This document shows, piece by piece, positions 1 through 7,927 of a stretch of 64,000 bases of DNA. The notes under the pieces are model-generated. The model worked only from the letters and a program-made list of their open reading frames with translations, was not told the origin of the DNA and did no database searches. Position numbers and translations under genes: made by a program. Positions within the stretch are counted from its first letter, which is position 1. The number at the start of each line of letters is the position of its first letter. The DNA comes from Halapricum hydrolyticum (GTDB taxonomy: Archaea > Halobacteriota > Halobacteria > Halobacteriales > Haloarculaceae), in the NCBI GenBank assembly GCA_025517565.1, contig JAOPKD010000007.1, positions 1-64,000 on the forward strand. The letters run 5' to 3'.

Positions 1-126
1 AATCGATCACCTGTTCGTTCATTCAACAGCTGACGCTAACGTGCAAAGCTGAGTACTCTAATTGCTCACTCTAGTATCTTTGCGGAAAAGAGCCAAGAGG
101 TCTATATTCTGGAGGAAAACATTGAC

Positions 127-969
127 TTGAAAGACGTAGAAGAAGATATCCAGAGCCACCTTTCTGAGACGAACAATCATCACCGGCACGCCTTGGGTGC
201 GCGAGTACACCCCAAGGAATCTGGAGTTCAAATCAAGTTATTCTCTGAATACGGTCGAAAGCCCTACGTCAGTTTCAGCTTCAGAGAAGACGGAACTGAA
301 ACCCCTCCGAGTGACCCAGAAGTCGAGTATAAGCCGTCGTATCCGCTCAAAACCATACAATTGGAGTTGCGAGAAATTCCCGAGGGTGTTGAAGTGGTGT
401 TCTCAAAAGATCCGCTTGATGGTTGGAAGACTCGTTTAGAGGAGTTCTTTCAAGGGACGTTCTCGATTACAGATGTCTTCAACCGGTTAGAGAGAAGAAA
501 ATCTGAAGTCGCTAGTGAAATCCGTTCAGTTGCGAAGGAAGCTGCCGAAAACGATGAAGATGCAGTTGAGCAGGTAGAGGAAAGCCTTGGTTCCCGAAGA
601 GAGGAACTAGTTGAGAAACTTCGAGAAGATGAGAGTTTAGAAGAGAACGAAGTTGCAGAGACAGAAGAGCGACTTGAAACGGTTCGTCTAGCTGGATTCA
701 TTATTTCAGACGATCAAAATACCCAGACAGACGACTTCCGCCTTGTCTCGGATAATTTTTCAGGTTTCTTAGACTCGGTTGACAGTATGGACGAGGGTCT
801 AGAAGCGTACGTAAAGGAAGCTGATGACGAAAATGTCCAAGTGGTAGTTGAGATCGAGGATGAGAAAGTAAGGATTCAGGGAGACACGTGGTCGCCACTC
901 TACGGGAAAATGAGCACGGAGAACTTAGACACTCTCCGTCTCTTCTTCGATACACTAAGAGATGAATGA
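127..969 (+). CDS. Acidic coiled-coil protein of unknown function, first gene of a two-gene operon
   Basis: Function is not recognised. The 280-residue protein is very acidic. From about residue 120 to 190 it is a charged helical stretch rich in Glu, Lys and Arg with heptad-like spacing, probably a coiled coil. There is no signal peptide or membrane segment. The start is a TTG preceded by GGAGG about 11 bases upstream; no ATG fits better, so the start is uncertain. The stop overlaps the next gene's ATG by 8 bases, so the two are probably translationally coupled and may form a complex with the downstream predicted nuclease. Codon use is more AT-rich than the core genes after 4800, in line with horizontal transfer. 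Confidence 0.6.
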   Translation: MKDVEEDIQSHLSETNNHHRHALGARVHPKESGVQIKLFSEYGRKPYVSFSFREDGTETPPSDPEVEYKPSYPLKTIQLELREIPEGVEVVFSKDPLDGWKTRLEEFFQGTFSITDVFNRLERRKSEVASEIRSVAKEAAENDEDAVEQVEESLGSRREELVEKLREDESLEENEVAETEERLETVRLAGFIISDDQNTQTDDFRLVSDNFSGFLDSVDSMDEGLEAYVKEADDENVQVVVEIEDEKVRIQGDTWSPLYGKMSTENLDTLRLFFDTLRDE

Positions 970-2431
970 AAAACAAATAAGGGGAGTAAATCAGTTCCTC
1001 AAGAAGGGGTTCCGATTAAAACAGGAGGAGGTTCCAGCTCCGCTTAGAAATACTGAGTTCGTCACGGAGGTGATCTCTGATCCAAATCAGTGTCCGAAAT
1101 GCGATGGACCGATCAAAATCATCGGACGGCCAGAAGATAGTGATGGTACTTTTATTACTAAGTGTAAGAAGCGACGGGAGCATGTAGAGCGGATTCCCCG
1201 TAAAGAACGGATACGGTACGAACTCCGTTATGAGACCGTCTTCAACTGTATTTGTGAAGCGTTTGAGTGGGAATTTTCAGGGCTTGAATCCAGAAGTACA
1301 CTCCCGAGATACATTATCGGCCACACAGCAGAGGCCATCGATATCTGCCTGATACATACAGAGAACCGTTATGAGAAGACAATAAAGGAGATTTTTGATC
1401 GGGCTATTCGGCGGGAACAAGTAACGCTTCTTTTGACTCCTCGTTCTTCGGTCAAGGAAATTTTCGAGATTACCGAGGTCTTTGCAGTCGGTCCTCTGGT
1501 ATGCCCTGTCCCCTTCGAGAATCTAGAAAGTCCTGGATCGATCAAGCAGTCGGTCAACAACACTAAACGAAGCCGTGATCTCACCCACCAAATCGAACAG
1601 CAGAGAGATATTGAGGCAGATAGCTTCCTGAAGAAAGGGGATAAAAATCCTCTATATATTGCTACGGAATTGGCGTATATGAGGTTGCTACGGGAGAACG
1701 GAGAATTGTCGGTGGCTGATGGATCTCGGTTAGAAGAGATTTGTTCAGCTGCTTTCTCTCACATCGCTACTATTCTACCAAGTGTGGGAGGAGAAGATAA
1801 CTCCGGAGAATCCCTTCCAGACAATATCTTCCGTATTCCAGAAGACGAGGCGAAGAGCTACGATCCGATTCTAGCCTTGGTTGATACCAAGTCCGGGACG
1901 GACGCCAACTTTGCTAAGGAGTTAATCGAACAGAAACACAAGGGGTACATTGAACGCGTTCAACGTCAGCCATCTCTTCGTGATCATACCGTTGCACACA
2001 CCTTCGTTGTCTTCGATGTAGACGGCCATCAAGAAATTGAGTTCCACGACGGGATGCGCCAATACTACGATGCTGATACGGTAATGGTCGTCCTCACTGC
2101 AGAAGCCCTAGCCTATATCATAGCAGCGTATTTCTCAGCAATCACAGCGAACGAACTGGAACTGGCGGAGGGAGCATTCACAGATGTTATCCGGACCTTC
2201 TTCAGTAGAGATCGATTCTACGAAGACCTCACGACTGACGACAGAAGACGGACTCGCTTTGATCTGGATTCGCACTATCCAGATCATCTACGGGACGAGT
2301 ACGCACAGAAGTATGTTGAAAGAGAACAGCTGATCGTTGTAACTGGGGATATGGTTGATGCCCACTTCAAGAACACCATAGACACAAAGGGACGGATTGA
2401 GCACATCTTAGAAGGATATCTATTAGCATAG
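962..2431 (+). CDS. Predicted PD-(D/E)XK-like nuclease with zinc-binding N-terminus
   Basis: A 489-residue protein. Near residues 40-70 there is a CPKC pair and a later Cys-Lys-Lys plus His, suggesting a small zinc site. Around residues 295-310 the stretch SYDPILALVDTKSG has the hydrophobic-strand, Asp-x-Lys pattern of PD-(D/E)XK endonucleases (an Asp a few residues before, then VDTK), followed by a helix with Lys and Gln. The nuclease assignment is inferred from this motif and not from a recognised family. The gene overlaps the upstream coiled-coil gene by 8 bases, so they form one operon. A nuclease paired with a coiled-coil partner in an accessory region beside a tRNA fits a defence or mobile-element role, but that is inference. 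Confidence 0.5.
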   Translation: MNEKQIRGVNQFLKKGFRLKQEEVPAPLRNTEFVTEVISDPNQCPKCDGPIKIIGRPEDSDGTFITKCKKRREHVERIPRKERIRYELRYETVFNCICEAFEWEFSGLESRSTLPRYIIGHTAEAIDICLIHTENRYEKTIKEIFDRAIRREQVTLLLTPRSSVKEIFEITEVFAVGPLVCPVPFENLESPGSIKQSVNNTKRSRDLTHQIEQQRDIEADSFLKKGDKNPLYIATELAYMRLLRENGELSVADGSRLEEICSAAFSHIATILPSVGGEDNSGESLPDNIFRIPEDEAKSYDPILALVDTKSGTDANFAKELIEQKHKGYIERVQRQPSLRDHTVAHTFVVFDVDGHQEIEFHDGMRQYYDADTVMVVLTAEALAYIIAAYFSAITANELELAEGAFTDVIRTFFSRDRFYEDLTTDDRRRTRFDLDSHYPDHLRDEYAQKYVEREQLIVVTGDMVDAHFKNTIDTKGRIEHILEGYLLA

Positions 2432-2733
2432 ATGTGATTAAAGAATATAGGAAAATTCGAAATATCCAGGGGGAGCTGAAACAATCCGATAGTGTGTGGT
2501 TAATATCGCTGCCTCCCAAGTGTTTAGGACAGCGAGCTTAACAGCACTCATGGGTCCGTATCAGTTCCTGTAACTTTCTGCAGCCTATGCGCTGTGTATT
2601 CCACAGGCCGTTTCTGATAGTCTCTGAGTAGATCTGTTGCAAAACTACGGGTTGCTCTGCTAATCCCTCTGAGTGGCCGTGAGATGGATTCGTCGAAAGA
2701 ATAGATCCGGATCGACCTACATTCTCTTCGTTA
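2432..2733. other. Intergenic stretch between convergent genes
   Basis: About 300 bases between the predicted nuclease gene and the RNase HI gene, which converge here. I see no convincing reading frame, tRNA or long hairpin. It should contain the terminators of both genes but no clear T-tract is obvious. Confidence 0.5.
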
Positions 2734-3150
2734 CTATTCTGCAGCCTCCTGCGCTAGGTCGTCAGCGATCAAATTTGATCCTCGATCGATGTGCTCGAAG
2801 TCCACGTTTTCGAATTGGTCTACAACTTCACACGCCTCTTCGTACAGATCTACGATGTTATCACTGTTCACGCCGTACTCTCCAGTCATCTGCTTGATGA
2901 CGAGCTCAGAATCTCCCCTGACCCGGACTCGAGATACTCCTGCATTATCTGCTTTCTTGAGCCCCCGGAGTAGAGCTGTATACTCTGCTTGATTGTTTGT
3001 GACATCGTCTCCGATGAAACCGCTGTCTGTGATTTCCTCTTCTCCGGACTTGAGCAGGAATCCGTATCCACCGCGACCAGGGTTACCTTTCGAAGAGCCG
3101 TCGAATTCGAGCGTCGCAACATCTGAATCAGCAGTCATCGTGGGATCCAT
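2734..3150 (-). CDS. rnhA: Ribonuclease HI
   Basis: Cleaves the RNA strand of RNA-DNA hybrids. The RNase H fold signatures are clear: FDGSSKGNPG (first catalytic Asp), then NNQAEYTALL with the catalytic Glu, GDSELVI with the third Asp, and the last Asp near SNLIADDLA. It is of the short archaeal/plant-like type (138 residues from this start). I chose the ATG at 3150 because GAGGT lies just upstream; an upstream frame continues to 3276 and would add about 42 residues containing two Cys, but these do not belong to the catalytic domain. Haloarchaea often carry several RNase HI paralogues; this copy sits in an accessory region and diverges from the structured stretch at 3345-3815. Confidence 0.85.
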   Translation of the reverse strand: MDPTMTADSDVATLEFDGSSKGNPGRGGYGFLLKSGEEEITDSGFIGDDVTNNQAEYTALLRGLKKADNAGVSRVRVRGDSELVIKQMTGEYGVNSDNIVDLYEEACEVVDQFENVDFEHIDRGSNLIADDLAQEAAE

Positions 3151-3344
3151 CGTACCTCGGAGCGGGGTAGTGTAAGAATCTGGTGGGGGAGAGCTATACA
3201 CCCAACCACCGTGTTTTCCTGCGGTTAATTCCATACAACCAGGGCTGTCACACGCGTCGAAATCGAATCCGAGCACGTCGGTCGCAATAGCCGGCGTGAA
3301 TAAAAGAGAGCATGCCTGACAGCACGACAGGTAGTTGAGAGACC

Positions 3345-3815
3345 TCAGGGTTCACGTTTTACCCTCTCCTCCAGTCAGGGACTGGACCTGCGAAGGATCG
3401 GTGTCTACGGGTAAGCCGGTTCAGGTCCTTGGGGCCTACGTCAGAGACAGCGTAGGTTTGTAGGGTACGACACTCTGACGTCCAGTGGCAACACGAACCT
3501 GCGTGTTTGCTGGAGTCAGGACGTGGTTTGTCCCGACGGAAGCCCAGGCTGGCTAGACACGACACCGGATCTGGGGAAGCGCCCGGATCGGTTCCGATTC
3601 GGATTGATTGTCGCGTTGTGTCGTATTCGATCAACCATTGTCGGGGACATCCGAGGGAGGAAGCGACCAGTGTTCCGTGGTACTCTACAATGAGACTTTG
3701 AGGCGGGCACCACCGACGGGGTGTATGTCGCACACTCGTTGGAGAGCATTCAACGAGTGGCGTCGGTGGAGACCGACACAGAACGCTGGTCTGCTCCATG
3801 TCGGGCCACCCCCAC
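3345..3815 (+). ncRNA. Candidate large structured RNA (novel), dense in perfect hairpins
   Basis: No credible protein frame lies here, yet the DNA can form many stable stems. A 9-bp stem pairs 3710-3718 with 3761-3769 and encloses a second perfect 9-bp hairpin, 3733-3741 with 3751-3759 (9-base loop). Next come a 6-bp hairpin 3773-3778/3799-3804, a long hairpin 3481-3495/3502-3514 (about 12 pairs), a 7-bp hairpin 3370-3376/3380-3386, a 6-bp hairpin 3435-3440/3451-3456, and an overlapping perfect 9-bp pairing 3438-3446/3473-3481 that could be an alternative fold or pseudoknot. An AT-rich TATA-like stretch (about 3297-3307) favours plus-strand transcription. I do not find RNase P or SRP RNA signatures. 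Boundaries and strand are approximate. Confidence 0.4.
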
Positions 3816-3923
3816 AGATACCTCGTGGTGCGTGACCTTCCCTGACTCCTGATGGTAGATTGTCAGAATTCGAATGGATTGGCGTGCCAAGAACTTATTT
3901 ATCTTGTCACCCAATACTTTGTT

Positions 3924-4394
3924 ATGAGTTCGGACAACCGAGAAACTACCTCGTCCGACCCACACCTGACGACCGGTCCTATAGATATCGGAAACCGGGA
4001 GTACCTGGATCTCCGTCTGCCGGAACTCCGTGAGAAATTCGCTTACGAGGAACTGTCCGGACTCAGTAAGGAACGACTGAAGCAGGAGGAATCGAACCTG
4101 ATCAGGGACTTCACGGATCTCAGAAATCGATTTCCTCATTCAGATTACCTCGGGAACGATGATAAGGCTCTCCAGCGGATTCAGATGGGGGATGATTTTC
4201 GTGGACTCTCTACGCTCACGTCTGAACAGAAACAACGAATTTACGACTGTAAGGGGGATTGTTATCGAAATATTGACCGAGCAATTACAGAGGCGGTTGA
4301 ACGAGAAAAAGCGTCAGGACTGACCGCTCGCTTTGGAACCTGGTTAAACGAGTTTGTCGACAATCTAACTCCGTTATTTGTGATTAAGTGGTAG
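3924..4394 (+). CDS. Hypothetical protein of the accessory segment
   Basis: Not recognised. About 156 residues from this ATG, mostly charged and helical, with no membrane segment or Cys cluster. The last residues (about 130-156) contain an amphipathic stretch ending in Trp. I preferred this ATG over an in-frame one at 3852 because the TATA-like TTATTTAT at about 3893-3900 lies 24-31 bases upstream, the usual spacing for a leaderless haloarchaeal transcript; the longer start would place that box inside the gene. It stands alone between the structured RNA candidate and the tRNA-Val gene, with AT-rich codon use. Confidence 0.55.
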   Translation: MSSDNRETTSSDPHLTTGPIDIGNREYLDLRLPELREKFAYEELSGLSKERLKQEESNLIRDFTDLRNRFPHSDYLGNDDKALQRIQMGDDFRGLSTLTSEQKQRIYDCKGDCYRNIDRAITEAVEREKASGLTARFGTWLNEFVDNLTPLFVIKW

Positions 4395-4690
4395 GATTTT
4401 TTCTCAGAATTAGCTTTCACCTCCCCCCGCGTGTTCTCCTGCTGTAGATCCCTGTCCTAACTTGCCCTGCTTCTCCCCACGCTCGAATTGAAGCCAACAC
4501 TGCATTGTCGAACCGACCAGTGGAATAATTATCCTGCGCGATCAATCACGGTATACCACGGTACGGGAACGCCACTGTGCAGCAACTTGGTCAAATCCCA
4601 TATCAGGCAACTGGGCAATAAACGCCAGAATCTGCCCCTCATCGACGGTACGACGGTCTCACGGTCACTCACTACAGATAAGAGATCTGA
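4395..4690. other. Intergenic stretch with a possible gene remnant next to tRNA-Val
   Basis: About 300 bases between the last accessory gene and the 3' end of tRNA-Val. On the minus strand 4658-4542 reads as 38 codons (including DEGQILAFIAQLPDMG) with ordinary residue composition, but it has an in-frame stop just upstream and no start codon. It could be the tail of a decayed gene. Nothing else is evident. The position beside a tRNA 3' end is typical of an integration boundary. Confidence 0.25.
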
Positions 4691-4765
4691 TGGGTCGGGG
4701 CGGATTTGAACCGCCGACTTCCTCCGTGTGAAGGAGGTATCATAACCGGACTAGATCACCGACCC
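4691..4765 (-). tRNA. tRNA-Val (anticodon CAC)
   Basis: On the minus strand a full cloverleaf can be drawn. The acceptor stem is GGGTCGG paired with CCGACCC, followed by discriminator A. The anticodon stem is CCTCC/GGAGG around a loop TTCACAC with anticodon CAC. The T arm contains GGTTCGAATCC. CAC reads GUG valine codons. The 3' end faces the accessory segment at 1-4690, so this tRNA is a plausible integration target; no second copy of its 3' end is visible inside the window. Confidence 0.95.
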
Positions 4766-4837
4766 GCGTACTACTGGCTACCGGAGTGCCCGACTTAAGA
4801 ATTGCTTTTCGACAGCCCTGTCGAACCCCTCTCGCGT

Positions 4838-5281
4838 CTAGTCCTGGAACAGCCGGTAGGCCCCCGTCACGACGGCGACCGGCTCGACAGCCCCGTCGGG
4901 CGTCTCCGATTCGACGTAGATCTCCGAGACGCCGACGCTGTTGCCCGCCCGGACCACCTCTGCACGTGCCGTGAGATCGCCAGAGGCGCGCTGCAGATAG
5001 TTGACGTTGAGATTGATCGTCGCGACCCCGCCGTTCACCGGATCGGCGAGTGACGGCCGCAGCGCGATCCCGCCGGCGGTATCCGCCAGCGTCGCGGCGA
5101 CCCCACCGTGCATCGTCGGCGGACTGGTCGTGTTCGTGAGCTTCTCGTCGTAGGGGACGGTCATCGTGATCGTCTCCTCGGTAAACTCCTCGACCGAGAC
5201 CCCGAGCCACGAGAGATAACCGTGCTCCTCCTCGATATGATACTGGATCAGATCCTTGACGTCGTCCGTAAACTCGGCCAT
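4838..5281 (-). CDS. PaaI-family hotdog-fold thioesterase
   Basis: Likely hydrolyses acyl-CoA thioesters. The hotdog core includes MHGGVAATLADTAGG, the family's central-helix signature with the conserved His-Gly-Gly, followed by strands ending in GAYRLF. From the ATG at 5281 the protein is 147 residues, a normal size. A TTG-initiated extension to 5341 would overlap the short spacer after the upstream methyltransferase and is less likely. It follows the methyltransferase gene by less than 100 bases on the same strand, so the two may be co-transcribed. The substrate cannot be told from the sequence. Confidence 0.85.
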   Translation of the reverse strand: MAEFTDDVKDLIQYHIEEEHGYLSWLGVSVEEFTEETITMTVPYDEKLTNTTSPPTMHGGVAATLADTAGGIALRPSLADPVNGGVATINLNVNYLQRASGDLTARAEVVRAGNSVGVSEIYVESETPDGAVEPVAVVTGAYRLFQD

Positions 5282-5374
5282 GGTGGTCTCTGGGTCCCCG
5301 AGGTGTTTGTAGGCTCGGATTACGGCGGGGTCGGCGTCCAACCCGGGTCGGGGCGGCTACTCAAGCCAGGACGG

Positions 5375-6310
5375 CTACTCAGGTTTCCGACCGACGACGA
5401 GCTGAAAGCGGGTGTCGGGCACGTCGCGGATCTCCGGGTCGGCGAAACCCGCCGATTCGAGTGCCGACAGGTACTCGTCTTCTGTGTAGGTGTTGCCGAC
5501 GTCGGACATGCTCAACATGTGGACGCCGAACCGCTCGGCGACCTCGGCACGGCCCTGCACCCACTCCGCGGCGACGAACGTGCCGCCGGGTTCGAGCGCC
5601 TCGAAGACGTTCCCGAAGTACTCGCTGATCCCCGACAGCGAAAGCGAGACCGTCATCCGGGCGCTGAACACGAGATCGAACCCCTCCGGCAGCGACTCGC
5701 GGGCGTCCCCCTCCACGGTGTCGAGACCGAGTTTCGCGTGGTGATCGTCCAGCAGATCCAGCACCTCGCGCTGGTCGAGCAGCGTCACGTCCGCACCGCG
5801 GCGGGCGAATTCAGCCCCGAACCGACCCGGTCCGCCACCCACGTCGAGCACCCGCTCGGGCCGCGGGTGGGCGTGCTCGGCCGCCGTGACGATCGCCCGG
5901 AGCGTCCCCGTCCTGATCGAGGCCATCGCTCCCATGTAGTTTTTGAACCCGTCCGCTGTCGGCTCCGGAGATTCGCCGCTCCGCATCGTCTCCGGCAGCC
6001 GGATGTAGTTCTCCAGCGAGTCGACGCGATGGGGCAGAATGCCTCGCTCCAGCGGCGGCGTCTCCGGATCGAACCCTCGCAACTCCTCGGTGGGCTCGTA
6101 GCCGTCCTCTGTCTCCCGAACGTATCCCGAATCGACCAGCGCTTCGAGGACGATCTCGCTCGCCCGATCCGTAATCCCCGCGTGCTCGGCGATCACGTCG
6201 GATCGTCGCTTCCCCGCGAAGAGCGCGTCGAACACACCCGTCTCACGACATGCCCACAGCAGGAATACCTCGTGATGGCGGTCGTAGATCGCGTTTGAAC
6301 CCATAGCCAT
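5375..6310 (-). CDS. SAM-dependent methyltransferase with N-terminal winged-helix region
   Basis: A 311-residue protein laid out like O-methyltransferases. Residues 1-100 form a helical/winged-helix dimerisation region (including ALVDSGYVRETEDGYE). Next comes a Rossmann methyltransferase domain with VLDVGGGPGRFG (SAM motif I) near residue 154, an acidic residue at the end of strand 2 (TLLDQ), and ALEPGGTFVAAEW (motif III area). It resembles the small-molecule O-methyltransferase superfamily; the substrate is unknown. ATGs at 6310 and 6304 are both possible. It is probably transcribed with the thioesterase gene downstream. Confidence 0.8.
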   Translation of the reverse strand: MAMGSNAIYDRHHEVFLLWACRETGVFDALFAGKRRSDVIAEHAGITDRASEIVLEALVDSGYVRETEDGYEPTEELRGFDPETPPLERGILPHRVDSLENYIRLPETMRSGESPEPTADGFKNYMGAMASIRTGTLRAIVTAAEHAHPRPERVLDVGGGPGRFGAEFARRGADVTLLDQREVLDLLDDHHAKLGLDTVEGDARESLPEGFDLVFSARMTVSLSLSGISEYFGNVFEALEPGGTFVAAEWVQGRAEVAERFGVHMLSMSDVGNTYTEDEYLSALESAGFADPEIRDVPDTRFQLVVGRKPE

Positions 6311-6424
6311 CGTTCAGATGGGCTGTCAAAAAAGATTGTGTCGACCGGACCGTGACCGCCGCACGGCGATCGCTCGTCGGTGACAGCGACGATAACTTGT
6401 CAGTGACTTCGACGACGTCGACGA

Positions 6425-7864
6425 TCATTCCTCGGTCACTTCGAAGACCATGTGACAGGCCGGAAGCGGACGCACGGGGTGGTTGTCGAGATACGAGAGG
6501 TGCGGCCGGATCTCGAACTCGGGTTCGTCGTCTTCCATCTCGAAGATAGAGGGATAGACGTCGATAAAGTGATACCCGGGCTCACCGGTCGCCTGCAGCA
6601 CCGTCCTGACGGTCGGGCTCCGGAGGTCCTCGCTGGTACCGCAGGCGTAGCCCAGCGGTGCGTTGTCGTAGACGAAGAACGGCGCACTCTCGTAGGCGGT
6701 CCAGCCGATCCCCGAGAGCTCGATCTCGATCTCGGTGCCGACCGGTCCGCTGGTCGGTTCGAACGTCTCGATCGAGGGCTGCATCATGAAGCCCGTCGCC
6801 GCGACCGACCGTCCGTCGACCTCCGCGAGGATCGGCCGTGTCGATCCCTCTGCCGGCGGGATTTCGAACTCGACCTGGAACCGACCGTCCGCGTCGGCCG
6901 TCACGGTCGGCAAGATTCCAGGACGCACCGTCGGCGTGACTTCCAGCCCCCGGATCCCCTCGCCGACGTGCTGGTACCACTTGAGGTCGACCGCCGCGTT
7001 CGGCGGGAAGTTCCGCCCGGTGATGATCGCCTGCGTCCCGGCCGGGCCACACTGCGGTGCGATCTCCAGTTCGGCCTCGGTATCGGCGTCCAGCTCGGGA
7101 TAGTGTGCCTCGAAGGGCTGTTCCTCGAAGAGCTCGTCGACCCACATCGTCGGCGGTGAGCTGTCCGGCTCAGTCACCTCAACCGTCCAGGCGTTCGCGC
7201 GGTCGCCACCGACCGACCCCAGCGGCGACTGGGTGTTGTTCGCGACGAACGGGACGCCGCGGTAGTTGCGCCAGACCTGGATGACGTGCTCGCCCGGCGG
7301 ACCGACCGCCCGGATCCGTGCAGTTGCCGTTCCACGATTTATCACACCGGTAATGAATCCGACGAACTGGTTGTCCCAGGCGATCTGGAAGTTGTTCGAT
7401 TCGAGCGACGGACCGATCCCGTATCCCCTGACGACGAACGCCTCGCCCAGCTCTGTCTGTGTTCGATCGAGTTCGAACCACGGTCTGACTTCGAACTCGG
7501 CCCTGGCAGCGACGCCCTCGTCGTTTTCGACAGTGATCTTGTGAGAGCCACCGTAGTCCTCCGGGATCGTCCACGTCTCGTCGAACTCTCCGGACTCGTC
7601 GGTCCGGACTGTCGCGATGGGTTCGGTCCGCGGGCTGTACTGTGGCCCGACGACCCTGTTGGCTTCGATGACTGCCCACCTCCCGTCGCTCGTGTGCCAG
7701 ACGAGGTCGTACTGTTCGTCTGCGGACAAGTTCCGGCCCAAAAGCGTCAGTTCGTCGCCGACGTATCCCTCCTGTTCGCTCAGCGCGAGCGTCCCCTTCG
7801 AGCTCCCGGCCCGACGGTCATCAAGCCGGTCCTGCAGTTCCGAGGAGAAGTCGGACTCGTCCAT
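6425..7864 (-). CDS. Multi-domain TIG/Ig-like repeat protein without signal peptide
   Basis: A 479-residue beta-rich protein. At least three segments begin with the same pattern, a G-x-G/A-x turn followed by a strand and GRN or SGI: GYVGDELTLLGRN near residue 33, GPAGTQAIITGRNF near 270, and SGPVGTEIEIELSG near 370, with a similar segment near 140. This is typical of IPT/TIG-like Ig domains. The sequence starts MDESDFSSELQDR with no signal peptide, Tat motif or membrane anchor, so despite its extracellular-looking domains it appears cytoplasmic. It has few Cys. Function is unknown; it stands alone between the methyltransferase and the AMMECR1-MEMO gene. Confidence 0.6.
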   Translation of the reverse strand: MDESDFSSELQDRLDDRRAGSSKGTLALSEQEGYVGDELTLLGRNLSADEQYDLVWHTSDGRWAVIEANRVVGPQYSPRTEPIATVRTDESGEFDETWTIPEDYGGSHKITVENDEGVAARAEFEVRPWFELDRTQTELGEAFVVRGYGIGPSLESNNFQIAWDNQFVGFITGVINRGTATARIRAVGPPGEHVIQVWRNYRGVPFVANNTQSPLGSVGGDRANAWTVEVTEPDSSPPTMWVDELFEEQPFEAHYPELDADTEAELEIAPQCGPAGTQAIITGRNFPPNAAVDLKWYQHVGEGIRGLEVTPTVRPGILPTVTADADGRFQVEFEIPPAEGSTRPILAEVDGRSVAATGFMMQPSIETFEPTSGPVGTEIEIELSGIGWTAYESAPFFVYDNAPLGYACGTSEDLRSPTVRTVLQATGEPGYHFIDVYPSIFEMEDDEPEFEIRPHLSYLDNHPVRPLPACHMVFEVTEE

Positions 7865-7927
7865 GCCGGTGGTTGCTTGTCTGTCGTGAAATAACTTGGC
7901 TGGCCCGGTGGTTCGGATCGTCCGCGC

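Noticed and set aside
3359..3799. A 146-codon minus-strand open frame in the structured stretch
   Set aside because: Its residues (many Arg, Pro, Ser, Cys in no order) look like chance translation of GC-rich hairpin DNA, and open frames exist on the other strand too.
3345..3815. Identification of the structured stretch as RNase P RNA or SRP RNA
   Set aside because: The universal core sequences of either RNA could not be found on either strand.
5108..6298. A 396-codon plus-strand frame over the methyltransferase gene
   Set aside because: Antisense shadow; the minus strand has clear methyltransferase motifs.
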